From: Mesostigma viride
Taxonomy: Eukaryota > Streptophyta > Mesostigmatophyceae > Mesostigmatales > Mesostigmataceae
Direction of reading: 5' to 3'
Length of the DNA: 38,683 bases
Assembly: GCA_009746045.1 (NCBI GenBank)
Contig: RPFO01001904.1
Location: forward strand, 1-38,683
The notes below the pieces were generated by a model, which was not told where the DNA came from, did no database searches, and worked only from the letters and a program-made list of their open reading frames with translations. Positions 1 through 10,027 of this stretch are shown here, piece by piece. Both the position numbers and the translations under genes were made by a program. Position 1 is the stretch's first letter. Each line of letters begins with the position of its first letter.

Positions 1-190
1 CCACTGCCGACAGGCCAGCATTTCCCACAAACGCTACATCCTGACAGCCTGTTCAGCAGTCAACGATCCGTCTCGTCGCCGTGCTGAACGAAACGGGCGC
101 TCTCACAATGCGCCCTCTTGAACATAAGTAACTAACGACTTTCTCTGCGGATTCCGTCGCCTGTTCGTTCTGAACGTAAGCGCCTATTTG
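1..190. other. Left flank, no gene
   Basis: No open frame, RNA gene or clear alignment to the array units is visible. The stretch contains several CTGAAC/GTTCAG hexamers (near 50, 83 and 170), the same motif that is enriched in the array cores. It may therefore be a highly diverged relative of the core module rather than unrelated DNA. That is inference from motif content only. Confidence 0.4.
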
Positions 191-736
191 CTACGGAAAC
201 ACTCTCTTAAACGGTTTCTGAACGAAATGCGGACAACAAAACGGCCGTAACGCCCAAAACTTCACGGTTTCGAAACAATTTCTGAACCTTCCGTCGAACT
301 GACGCACTGAACGCTACGAATTTTTAGGACGGCGCGCTCTCGGCCAAGCGATGGGCCCTCTAGCTGCAGTAGATCCGCCGTTGCAGGAGGTTGTTTGATT
401 CGCGACCGAGAGTTTGACGGCCTCGCAACAATCCGACATCGTGCCGGGTTCCGTATTTTTATCTGGCCGCGGCCATTGGCTGGCCTCCCACCTGCCCGCA
501 AAAGTGCTGAACCGGATCTGGACGTAACTGCCGTTTCAGACCCCGTTCAGACTTGTGACTCGATCTGCCTAGTTTGCCACTTTTCGGGCAACTGCTCCGA
601 TTGGGCGCCACCGCGGATCTCCGAATCGCCCTGACTATCGGCCGCCCTGCGCTCGCGGTTTTCGTACGGGCCACTTTTCGGGCCTCACGGTTCGCCAAAC
701 TTTTGCGTTGGGGTTAATCGTAGTCACTAGAGGGGA
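190..736 (-). repeat. U0: truncated array unit (core module only)
   Basis: From about 190 the sequence aligns with the right-hand core module of the complete units. Shared blocks include TTTCTGAACGAAATGCGGAC near 218, the CCGCGGCCATTGGCTGGCC block around 467-485, CACCTGCCCGCAAAAGTGCTG near 488, and the terminal TTAATCGTAGTCACTAG before 731. The matching left parts (hairpin, leader, minisatellite, tail) are absent, so the array's left end is truncated or too diverged to follow. The left edge is approximate. No protein is credible here: short open frames exist on both strands but the same frame is not kept across units. Confidence 0.8.
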
Positions 737-739
737 CTA

Positions 740-762
740 GTGGGGGGGCCAAGGCCCCCCAC
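740..762 (-). other. G/C hairpin next to CTAG (U1 left end)
   Basis: A run of seven G followed by CCAAGG and six C, bracketed by GT and AC, folds into a stem of about 10 bp with one bulged G and an AA loop. It directly abuts CTAG (737-740). Read on the minus strand, hairpin then CTAG then TC is the arrangement expected where a Helitron 3' end meets the 5' end of another copy. Confidence 0.85.
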
Positions 763-1333
763 TTATTCGGACGCACTACGCCACCAGGGGCCCTGAGGCC
801 CCCGCCGAAAGCTTCGACCCGCCGGGTTGAGCCCGCCGACCGGCCCGGCCTACTACGCCAGGGGGCGAACGCTCGGCGGCCTTCCTTTGGGGGCTTCCCA
901 TCGCGCGCGCTCGCGCCGGCCCGCCGCACCGTCGATCCCACGCTCCGTCCCTCACGGGCACGTCCAGCACGCGTCGTACTACTAGTACATCAACCCTGTC
1001 CGAATAGTACCGTAGATTGTGAGACGTCGCCGTTCATTGCATGCAAGTATTTCCTTACTCATTACTTCCTAGCAACTGAAGCTCACAATGCAGCTATGCC
1101 ATGCAGGACACAATGTGGGTACCGCTTTTTGCAAGCGGCAGCCATAACGACCAAACACTTCCATGCAAACTCCCATGTTCATCGTTCATTAATATTCATC
1201 AAGTGGCAATCCTTTGTAAACGCATGCACCATCGGTCATGCCCACTATGACTACATGCAGACAATGTTTTGTACATGACTCGACAGTGCCCTTGTGCGCG
1301 ACCATGGGGCGCGTCAGGCCAGCCCTATCCAGT
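763..1333. other. GC-rich segment and leader of U1, no gene
   Basis: 763-960 is GC-rich DNA with many CCGCCG/CGGCC words. At 961-983 lies the left copy of a direct repeat beginning CGTCCAGCACGCGTC, whose partner is at 7104-7126. The leader (984-1333) is more AT-rich and contains a small inverted repeat, CCGCTT-loop-AAGCGG (1122-1138). I see no splice-consistent or conserved coding frame. The same module recurs in all long units, for example 16284-16866, 25698-26280 and 33752-34310. Confidence 0.7.
961..983 (+). repeat. Imperfect direct repeat flanking the minisatellite segment (left copy, U1)
   Basis: The motif starts CGTCCAGCACGCGTC and continues GTACTACT. A matching copy starting CGTCCAGCAAGCATC lies at 7104. 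The pair recurs in each long unit: 9136/11492, 12389/15591, 16481/19609, 21383/24994, 25895/29022, 29923/33048 and 33948/37154. Short unit U2 has only the right-type copy (8250). The pair brackets the leader-minisatellite-tail block. Confidence 0.8.
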
Positions 1334-3089
1334 CGTGGGTGTGGTGGGGAGCTGCCATGCATGCGTGGGTTTAGGGGGGGGCTGGCATGCGTGCGTGGGT
1401 TCGTGGGGTGGGCTGCCATGCGTGCGTGGGTGTGGGGGGTGGCTGGCATGCGTATGTGGGTGTGGGGGGTGGCTGGCATGCACATGCATGTGGGGGGTGG
1501 CTGGCATCCATGCGTGCATGTGGGGGGTGGCTGGCATGCATGCGTGGGTTCGTGGGGTGGCTGGCATGCGTGCGTGGGTGTGGGGGTGGCTGGCATGCGT
1601 GCCTGGGTTCGTGGGGTGGCTGCCATGCGTGCGTGGGTGTGGGGGGTGGCTGGCATGCACGTGCATGTGGGGGGTGGCTGGCATCCATGCGCGCATGTGG
1701 GGGGTGGCTGGCATGCATGCGTGGGCTCGTGGGGTGGCTGGCATGCGTGCCTGGGTGTGGGGGTGGCTGGCATGCATGCATGGGTTTGTGGGGTGGCTGG
1801 CATGCATGCGTGGGTTTGTGGGGGAGCTGCCATGCACGCATGTGGGGCGGGGCGGGCTGGCATGCGTGCATGGGTGGGGGGGGGGACGGCATGCGTACCT
1901 TGGTGACGGGGGTGGCTGGCATGCATAAGTGGGTTTGTGGGGGGGCTGCCATGCATGCGTGCATGTGGGGGGGGCTGGCACGCGTGTGTGGGTTTGGGGG
2001 GGGCTGGCATGCATGCGTGGGTGTGTGGGGGGGCTGACATGCGTGCGTAGGTGTGGGGGTGGCTGGCATGCGTGCGTGGGTTTGGTGCGGGGCTGGCATG
2101 CATGCGTGGGTTTGTGGGGGGGCTGGCATTCGTGCGTGGGTGTGGGGGTGGCTGGCATGCGTGCACAGGTTTGTGGGGTGGCTGGCATGCATGCGTGGGT
2201 TTGTGGGGGGGCTGCCATGCATGCGTGGGTGTGGGGGCGAGCTGCCATGCACGCATGTGGGGCGGGGCGGGCTGGCATGCGTGCATGGGTGTGGGGGGGG
2301 ACGGCATGCGTACCTTGGTGACGGGGGTGGCTGGCATGCATAAGTGGGTTTGTGGGGGGGCTGCCATGCATGCGTGCATGTGGGGGGGGGCTGGCACGCG
2401 TGTGTGGGTTTGGGGGGGGGCTGGCATGCATGCGTGGGTGTGTGGGGGGGCTGACATGCGTGCGTGGGTGTGGGGGTGGCTGGCATGCGTGCGTGGGTTT
2501 GGGGCGGGGCTGGCATGCATGCGTGGGTTTGTGGGGGGCTGGCATCCGTGCGTGGGTGTGGGGGTTGCTGGCATGCGTGCGTGGGTGTGGGGGTGGCTGG
2601 CATGCGTGCCTGGGTTTGGGGGTGGGCTGCCATGCGTGCGTGGGTTTAGGGGGGGCTGGCATGCGTGCCTGGGTTCGTGGGGTGGGCTGCCATGCGTGCG
2701 TGGGTGTGGGGGGTGGCTGCCATGCGTGCGTGGGTGTGGGGGGTGGCTGGCATCCACGTGCATGTGGGGGGTGGCTGGCATCCATGCGTGCATGTGGGGG
2801 GTGGCTGGCATGCATGCGTGGGCTCGTGGGGTGGCTGGCATGCGTGCGTGGGTGTGGGGGTGGCTGGCATGCGTGCATGGGTTTGTGGGGTGGCTGGCAT
2901 GCATGCGTGGGTGTGGGGGGGGCTGCCATGCGTGCGCGGGTGTGGGGGTGGCTTGCATGCGTGCGTGGGTTTAGGGGGTGGCTGGCATGCGTGCCTAGCT
3001 TTGTGGGGTGGCTGCCATGCGTGCGTGGGTGCCACGGGTGGCTGGCATTCGCACGTTGGTGAGCGGGGTGGCTGGCATGCATAAGTGGG
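1334..3089 (+). repeat. Minisatellite M1, ~30-bp G-rich repeat
   Basis: About 58 copies of a 29-31 bp repeat that begins GGCTGGCATGCGTGCG and ends GTGTGGGGGGT, with variants such as GCATGCATGCG, GTGCATGTGG and GGTTTGTGG. The plus strand is strongly G-biased and made of G-runs separated by alternating purine-pyrimidine steps (GCATGCGTGCG), so G-quadruplex and Z-DNA structures are plausible. Stop codons are rare in most frames, which gives very long spurious frames: His/Pro/Ala-rich on the minus strand, Gly/Trp/Cys-rich on the plus strand. Inside it a ~415-bp block is itself repeated (about 1770-2185 and 2185-2600). Confidence 0.97.
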
Positions 3090-4204
3090 CCCGGGGTGCC
3101 CCTGATTGCTGTCTGGCCCCTAATTATGTGGATGTCGGGCTGGCTGCCTGCCCGTCTGTTTCCCGCCTCCCCCAACCCCATGCCCCAAGGCTCGTAGCTC
3201 AAGCCTCATGGCTCATGCCCAATGTCCCCTGCCCCTTGTCCCTTGCCTGCCAGCCTACCTGTGCTCCATACCCTTGCAGCCTCCCCTGCGTGGCCTGGCC
3301 TGGCCTGGCCTGCCCTGCCCTCTCTGCCCTCCCGCCCGCCCATGCGGTCCGATGCCATGGATGGAAAATGAGAAGAAAATAATATGGCCCCGCTGGCACC
3401 ACAAATCACCTGGTTGGTCAACCAAGGGGATAGCCTGCACCATGAGACAGAAACACAGCAGACCCAGCAAAGCAAGATTCAGGTTGTAAGCCAGTGGAGA
3501 TTACTTTTGACTTGCTTGATGAAGAAATATAAAACACCTTCTACTGTCACACCTTCTATGTTCAAATGGTTGATTGATCACCTTATACACCACGTAAACA
3601 TGTTACCAGACGCGCTCTTCATCCCAGTGAAAATCCACGTGCGAAGCAAGGCAGATTATCTTACGCAGAAAGCACCATGAATGTCAGCCAGTACAGCAGT
3701 AAATGACGCCCTAAACTCGTGACCAGACAAGCATCCAGAGGAGCTTTCCATGACCACTATATTCCGGAGAATAGCATCACAGATCCTCTGGCAACGGACG
3801 CTCACACAGGAAATGCGAAGGACGATGAAGATGGCGTCCTGTACAGATAAGAAATTATAACGCAGCCGCCTGCTACGCTATGTCTTGCTACGCTAGGCGA
3901 ATTCGGCGACATGGAAAGAACGCAACCGTGGAAACGCATCAGAAAGAGAGCAGGCACTAGCCCGGTCATCAAAACAAACGACTCACCATCGGCATCGCCA
4001 GCGTACGTCCCATGGCAACAAATCCAGCGTTCATTCCAATATTGTGTGACGACAACAGAAACTCGTCGGCCACACCCCACGCCTTCAACGAACAGCAAAC
4101 TGATTTCACTAGGCACCCAAGACGTCAAGCAAAGAAGCACGATAGTATAATACCTAAATCTACAACGACATTCCATTTCCAGGTCGCTAGCTATCGCAGC
4201 AGGC
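3090..4204. other. Tail segment of U1 (first copy), no supported gene
   Basis: It starts with a C-rich stretch (TGCCCCTGATTGCTGTCTGG) and a CCTGG/CCTGC run near 3290-3345, the reverse strand bias of the adjacent minisatellite. An open frame at 3384-3680 (98 codons) recurs in other units but does not look selected (see 18442-18729). The rest has no consistent frame. The segment is cut at 4204 by the duplication junction and so lacks the TATA-like motif of complete tails. Confidence 0.7.
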
Positions 4205-5639
4205 CACGTGCATGTGGGGGGTGGCTGGCATCCATGCGCGCATGTGGGGGGTGGCTGGCATGCATGCGTGGGCTCGTGGGGTGGCTGGCATGCGTGCCTG
4301 GGTGTGGGGGTGGCTGGCATGCATGCATGGGTTTGTGGGGTGGCTGGCATGCATGCGTGGGTTTGTGGGGGAGCTGCCATGCACGCATGTGGGGCGGGGC
4401 GGGCTGGCATGCGTGCATGGGTGGGGGGGGGGACGGCATGCGTACCTTGGTGACGGGGGTGGCTGGCATGCATAAGTGGGTTTGTGGGGGGGCTTCCATG
4501 CATGCGTGCATGTGGGGGGGGGCTGGCACGCGTGTGTGGGTTTGGGGGGGGGCTGGCATGCATGCGTGGGTGTGTGGGGGGGCTGACATGCGTGCGTAGG
4601 TGTGGGGGTGGCTGGCATGCGTGCGTGGGTTTGGTGCGGGGCTGGCATGCATGCGTGGGTTTGTGGGGGGGCTGGCATTCGTGCGTGGGTGTGGGGGTGG
4701 CTGGCATGCGTGCACAGGTTTGTGGGGTGGCTGGCATGCATGCGTGGGTTTGTGGGGGGGCTGCCATGCATGCGTGGGTGTGGGGGCGAGCTGCCATGCA
4801 CGCATGTGGGGCGGGGCGGGCTGGCATGCGTGCATGGGTGTGGGGGGGGACGGCATGCGTACCTTGGTGACGGGGGTGGCTGGCATGCATAAGTGGGTTT
4901 GTGGGGGGGCTGCCATGCATGCGTGCATGTGGGGGGGGCTGGCACGCGTGTGTGGGTTTGGGGGGGGCTGGCATGCATGCGTGGGTGTGTGGGGGGGCTG
5001 ACATGCGTGCGTGGGTGTGGGGGTGGCTGGCATGCGTGCGTGGGTTTGGGGCGGGGCTGGCATGCATGCGTGGGTTTGTGGGGGGGCTGGCATCCGTGCG
5101 TGGGTGTGGGGGTTGCTGGCATGCGTGCGTGGGTGTGGGGGTGGCTGGCATGCGTGCCTGGGTTTGGGGGTGGGCTGCCATGCGTGCGTGGGTTTAGGGG
5201 GGGGCTGGCATGCGTGCCTGGGTTCGTGGGGTGGGCTGCCATGCGTGCGTGGGTGTGGGGGGTGGCTGCCATGCGTGCGTGGGTGTGGGGGGTGGCTGGC
5301 ATCCACGTGCATGTGGGGGGTGGCTGGCATCCATGCGTGCATGTGGGGGGTGGCTGGCATGCATGCGTGGGCTCGTGGGGTGGCTGGCATGCGTGCGTGG
5401 GTGTGGGGGTGGCTGGCATGCGTGCATGGGTTTGTGGGGTGGCTGGCATGCATGCGTGGGTGTGGGGGGGGGCTGCCATGCGTGCGCGGGTGTGGGGGTG
5501 GCTTGCATGCGTGCGTGGGTTTAGGGGGTGGCTGGCATGCGTGCCTAGCTTTGTGGGGTGGCTGCCATGCGTGCGTGGGTGCCACGGGTGGCTGGCATTC
5601 GCACGTTGGTGAGCGGGGTGGCTGGCATGCATAAGTGGG
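4205..5639 (+). repeat. Minisatellite M2 (duplicate of part of M1)
   Basis: About 48 copies of the ~30-bp G-rich repeat, in the same variant order as 1658-3089. It starts abruptly at the duplication junction instead of after a leader, so it has no leader of its own. Confidence 0.97.
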
Positions 5640-7801
5640 CCCGGGGTGCCCCTGATTGCTGTCTGGCCCCTAATTATGTGGATGTCGGGCTGGCTGCCTG
5701 CCCGTCTGTTTCCCGCCTCCCCCAACCCCATGCCCCAAGGCTCGTAGCTCAAGCCTCATGGCTCATGCCCAATGTCCCCTGCCCCTTGTCCCTTGCCTGC
5801 CAGCCTACCTGTGCTCCATACCCTTGCAGCCTCCCCTGCGTGGCCTGGCCTGGCCTGGCCTGCCCTGCCCTCTCTGCCCTCCCGCCCGCCCATGCGGTCC
5901 GATGCCATGGATGGAAAATGAGAAGAAAATAATATGGCCCCGCTGGCACCACAAATCACCTGGTTGGTCAACCAAGGGGATAGCCTGCACCATGAGACAG
6001 AAACACAGCAGACCCAGCAAAGCAAGATTCAGGTTGTAAGCCAGTGGAGATTACTTTTGACTTGCTTGATGAAGAAATATAAAACACCTTCTACTGTCAC
6101 ACCTTCTATGTTCAAATGGTTGATTGATCACCTTATACACCACGTAAACATGTTACCAGACGCGCTCTTCATCCCAGTGAAAATCCACGTGCGAAGCAAG
6201 GCAGATTATCTTACGCAGAAAGCACCATGAATGTCAGCCAGTACAGCAGTAAATGACGCCCTAAACTCGTGACCAGACAAGCATCCAGAGGAGCTTTCCA
6301 TGACCACTATATTCCGGAGAATAGCATCACAGATCCTCTGGCAACGGACGCTCACACAGGAAATGCGAAGGACGATGAAGATGGCGTCCTGTACAGATAA
6401 GAAATTATAACGCAGCCGCCTGCTACGCTATGTCTTGCTACGCTAGGCGAATTCGGCGACATGGAAAGAACGCAACCGTGGAAACGCATCAGAAAGAGAG
6501 CAGGCACTAGCCCGGTCATCAAAACAAACGACTCACCATCGGCATCGCCAGCGTACGTCCCATGGCAACAAATCCAGCGTTCATTCCAATATTGTGTGAC
6601 GACAACAGAAACTCGTCGGCCACACCCCACGCCTTCAACGAACAGCAAACTGATTTCACTAGGCACCCAAGACGTCAAGCAAAGAAGCACGATAGTATAA
6701 TACCTAAATCTACAACGACATTCCATTTCCAGGTCGCTAGCTATCGCAGCAGGCCATAGCGCCCCGAACCTCTCCCACGCGCGAGACTGCCCATCGACGG
6801 CCAGCCAGATCAGAAACAATTCAAAGGTACGCATCGAAATGGAACATTGAACGCTTTAAAAGCAATGCCCACGCATTGTCCATCGCCAATTTTCCAGGCA
6901 GCGTTGACCGCCATCCCCAGCCAGCAGGAAATTAAATTAAGTGCTGTCGCAGCATGTCGCCCCCTCTCCCCCTCGCAGTCCTGGTTTATGCACGTTCGAT
7001 TGCTTGGGCGCGTCCAGGCGGTCCAGCACCGCGTACTACCCACTTGAAAATCCTCCCAAGTCAATTTTTCCCTGCTTGGTAAGTACGGAATGTGGCAGAA
7101 ATTCGTCCAGCAAGCATCATACTACTCTCCACTCCTCCAACTAAAAATTTCCGTATAATTTTAGAATAAATATCAGTCACATCATGTTCAGACTATAACT
7201 TCGGTCTGAATCGAAAAGTGATGCGGAACAACTCAGTGAAACGGTTTCTGAACGAAATGCGGACAACAAAACGGCCGTAACGCCCAAATTTTCACGGTTT
7301 CGAAACATTTTTTTCACGGTTTCTAGACGATTTCTGAACGCTCCGTTGACCTGACGCACTGAACGCTACGGCCAAAAAGAACGGCGCGCTCTCGGCCTAG
7401 CGATGGGCCCAGTAGCCGCAGTTGATCGCCGCAAGGCATGGGATGTTTCGTTAGAGATGCAACGCGACACAGAGTTTGACGCCCGCGAAGAAGTCGACAT
7501 CGTGCCGGGTTCCGTATTTATATCTGGCCGCGGTCATTGGCTGGCCTCCCACCTGCCCGCAAAAGTGCTGAACCGGATCTGGACGTAACTGCCGTTTCAG
7601 AGCCCGTTCAGAACGTGTGAGACTCGATCTGCCTAGTTTGCCACTTTTCGGGCAACTGCTCCGATTGGGCGCCACCGCGGATCTCCGAATCGCCCTGACT
7701 ATCGGCCGCCCTGCGCTCGCGGTTTTCGTACGGGCCACTTTTCGGGCCTCACGGTTCGCCAAACTTTTGCGTTGGGGTTAATCGTAGTCACTAGAAGGGG
7801 A
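5640..7801. other. Second tail and core of U1, no supported gene
   Basis: 5640-6754 duplicates 3090-4204. 6755-7103 is the tail end missing from the first copy. The core (7104-7801) begins with the right copy of the flanking direct repeat, then AATAAA at 7165-7170, several CTGAAC/GTTCAG hexamers and the conserved ATTGGCTGGCCTCCCACC block near 7538. It ends in TTAATCGTAGTCACTAGAAG. Minus-strand frames of up to 103 codons in the core are not kept across units. Confidence 0.7.
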
Positions 7802-7804
7802 CAA

Positions 7805-7827
7805 GTGGGGGGGCCAAGGCCCCCCAC
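7805..7827 (-). other. G/C hairpin (U2 left end, CAAG variant)
   Basis: Same hairpin as at 740-762, but the adjacent tetranucleotide is CAAG on the plus strand, so the minus-strand end reads CTTG rather than CTAG. Confidence 0.85.
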
Positions 7828-8064
7828 GAATTCGGACGCACTACGCCACCAGGGGCCCTGAGGCCTTCGCCGAAAGCTTCGACCCGCCGGGCGGAGCGCC
7901 CGCCTACCGGGCCGGCCCCTACGCCGGGGGGCGAACGCTCGGCGGCCTTCCTTGGGGGGCTTCCCATCGCGCGCGCTCGCGCCGGCCCGCCGCACCGTCG
8001 ATCCCACGCTCCGTCCCTCACGGGGAAATCTTCCAAATCAAATTTTTATTCCTCGGAACTACGA

Positions 8065-8149
8065 AAATTCGGCCTGAACTCGGCCTAAATTCGTTTTTAT
8101 TGCTCGAAACTAGTGAGCGCTCAACCAAAAACGATTTCAGGCCGAATTT
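8065..8149. repeat. Inverted repeat in the U2 linker
   Basis: AAATTCGGCCTGAA at 8065-8078 is a perfect reverse complement of 8136-8149, with a 57-bp spacer. Related words (CGGCCTAAATTCG, CCGAATTTAGC, GGGCTAAATTTCG) occur close by, so the region can fold in more than one way. It occurs only in this short unit. Confidence 0.85.
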
Positions 8150-8915
8150 AGCATGCGTTCAGGGCTAAATTTCGTAGCACATTTGATTTCAGCAAAATTC
8201 AGATTCTCTCTGCGCTGAGTCCAGAATCGGCTCAGAATTTCGCAAAGTTCGTCCAGCAAGCATCGTACTAGGCTCCGCTCCTCCAACTCAAATTTTGCGT
8301 GTACTTTTCAAATAAAATTCAGTCAGATCACGTTCAGACTTAAATTTCGGACTGAATCAAAAATTGCAACGGAAACGTTCAGTAAAACGGTTTCTGAATG
8401 AAATGCGGACAAAAAAACGGCCGTAACGCCCAACTTATTACGGTTTCGAAACATTTTCTGGACATGCCGTCGACTTGCCGCACTGAACGCTATAAAAGTT
8501 TGGGACGGCGGTTTCTATACTCCGGAGTTGTTGCACTTCCGCGTCCCACATCCTGTAACCGCGGGCGGGTTGTTTGATTCGCGACCTAGAGTTTGACGCC
8601 CGCGAAGAAGACGACATCGTGCCGGGTTCCGTATTTTTATCTGGCCGCGGCCATTGGCTGGCCTCCCACCTGCCCGCAAAAGTGCTGAACCGGTTCTGGA
8701 CGTAACTGCCGTTTCAGACCCCGTTCAGAACACCTGAGACTCGATCTCCCCAGTTTGCCACTTTTCGGGCAACTGCTCCGATTGGGCGGCACCGCGGATC
8801 CCCGGATCGCCCTGACTATCGGCCGCCCTGCGCTCGCGGTTTTCGTACGGGCCACTTTTCGGGCCTCACGGTTTGCCAAACTTTTGAGTTGGGGTTAATC
8901 GTAGTCACTAGACTA

Positions 8916-8938
8916 GTGGGGGGGCCAAGGCCCCCCAC
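8916..8938 (-). other. G/C hairpin next to CTAG (U3 left end)
   Basis: Identical in form to 740-762, with CTAG at 8913-8916. Confidence 0.85.
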
Positions 8939-9509
8939 TTTTTCGGACGCACTACGCCACCAGGGGCCCTGAGGCCCCCGCCGAAAGCTTCGACCCGCCG
9001 GGTTGAGCCCGCCGACTGGCCCGGCCCCTACGCCGGGGGGCGAACGCTCGGCGGCCTTCCTTTGGGGGCTTCCCATCGCGCGCGCTCGCGCCGGCCTGCC
9101 GCACCGTCGATCCCACGCTCCGTCCCTCACGGGCACGTCCAGCACGCGTCGTACTACTAGTACATCAACCCAATCCGAATAGTACTGTACATCGTGAGAC
9201 GTCGCCGTTCATTGCATGCAAGTATTTCCTTACTCATTACTTCCTAACAACTGGAACTCACAATGAAGCTATGCCATGCAGGACACAATGTGGGTACCGC
9301 TTTTTGCAAGCGGCAGCCATAACGACCAAACACTCCCATGCAAACTCCCATGTTGATCATTCATTAATATTCATTGAGTGGCAATCCTTTGTAAACACAT
9401 GCACCATCGGTCATGCCCACTATGGCTTCATGTAGACAAAGTTTTGTACATGACTCGACAGTGCCCTTGAGCGCGACCGTGGGGTGCGGCAGGCCAGCCC
9501 TGTCCGTTC

Positions 9510-10027
9510 GTGGGTGTGGTGGGCAGCTACCATGCATGCGTGGGTTTAGGGGGGTGGCTGGCATGCGTATGTGGGTGTGGGGGGTGGCTGGCATGCACGT
9601 GCATGTGGGGGGTGGCTGGCAAGCATGCGTGCATGTGGGGGGTGGCTGGCATGCGTGTGTGGGTTGGGGGGGCGGCTGCCATGCGTGCGTGGGTGTGGGG
9701 GGGGCTGGCATGCATACGTTGGTGACCGGGGTGGCTGGCATGCATAAGTGGGTTTGTGGGGGGGCTGCCATGCATGCGTGCATGTGGGGGGGGCTGACAT
9801 GCGTGCGTGGGTGTGGGGGTGGCTGGCATGCGTGCCTGGGTTTGGGGGTGGCTGGCATGCGTACGTGGGTGTGGGGGGTGGCTGGCATGCATAAGTGGGT
9901 TTGTGGGGGGGGGGGGGGTGGCTGGCATGCGTGCGTGGGCATGGGGGTGGCTGGCATGCGTGCGTGGGCATGGGGGTGGCTGGCATGCGTGCGTGGGTTG
10001 GTGGGGTGCCTGGCATGCATAAGTGGG
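9510..10027 (+). repeat. Minisatellite M3 (short)
   Basis: About 17 copies of the ~30-bp G-rich repeat. It keeps the first and last blocks of the longer arrays but lacks the middle, as expected from internal contraction. It contains a 14-G homopolymer near 9905-9918. Confidence 0.95.

Larger units (their letters stand above)
1658..6754 (+). repeat. Tandem duplication of ~2.55 kb (1658-4204 and 4205-6754)
   Basis: The second copy starts at 4205, where AGGCC of the tail is joined directly to ACGTGCATG of the minisatellite, and runs to 6754. The copies are nearly identical. I see mainly G-run length changes and one substitution (CTGCC near 1936 against CTTCC near 4492). The tails 3090-4204 and 5640-6754 look identical. 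The junction shows only the dinucleotide CA shared by the two parental sequences, which suggests end-joining or template switching rather than homologous unequal crossover. An assembly artefact cannot be excluded. Confidence 0.93.
737..7801 (-). repeat. U1: long array unit with internal 2.55-kb duplication
   Basis: Modules in order: CTAG and hairpin (737-762), GC-rich segment (763-960), leader (961-1333), minisatellite M1 (1334-3089), tail (3090-4204), second minisatellite M2 (4205-5639), second tail (5640-7103), core (7104-7801). M2 and the second tail come from a tandem duplication of 1658-4204. Without it the unit would be about 4.5 kb. The strand given is the orientation that makes the unit Helitron-like: 5' TC at the right edge, 3' hairpin-CTAG at the left edge. 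No transposase, Rep or helicase frame is present, so it would be non-autonomous. The TATA-like motif of other units is changed to CTTTAAAAG here (near 6856). Confidence 0.9.
7802..8912 (-). repeat. U2: short array unit without minisatellite
   Basis: This 1,111-bp unit has the left hairpin (7805-7827), the GC-rich segment (to about 8022), a 227-bp AT-rich linker (8023-8249) found nowhere else in the window, and a diverged core (8250-8912). It lacks the leader, minisatellite and tail, and has one copy of the direct repeat (8250-8270) instead of two. Its left terminus is CAAG in place of CTAG (CTTG on the minus strand). It resembles an empty version of the long unit and may show the ancestral architecture. 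No coding frame is supported. Confidence 0.88.

Noticed and set aside
459-698. Arg-rich minus-strand frame in the core, also at 7451-7762 and 8637-8879
   Set aside because: It is present in only three cores. Other units are open in a different frame, so coding constraint is not supported.
1334-3089. CRISPR array
   Set aside because: The ~30-bp repeats adjoin each other with no unique spacers, and there are no cas genes.
1334-3089. Telomeric repeat tract
   Set aside because: The repeat is G-rich but is not TTAGGG, TTTAGGG or a similar 5-8 bp telomere unit.
1325-3202. Long His/Pro/Ala-rich (minus) and Gly/Trp/Cys-rich (plus) open frames of 200-625 codons over the minisatellites
   Set aside because: Several frames on both strands are open at once because the ~30-bp repeat rarely contains stops. 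Frame changes follow G-run length, not codon structure, and no frame is conserved in length between units.
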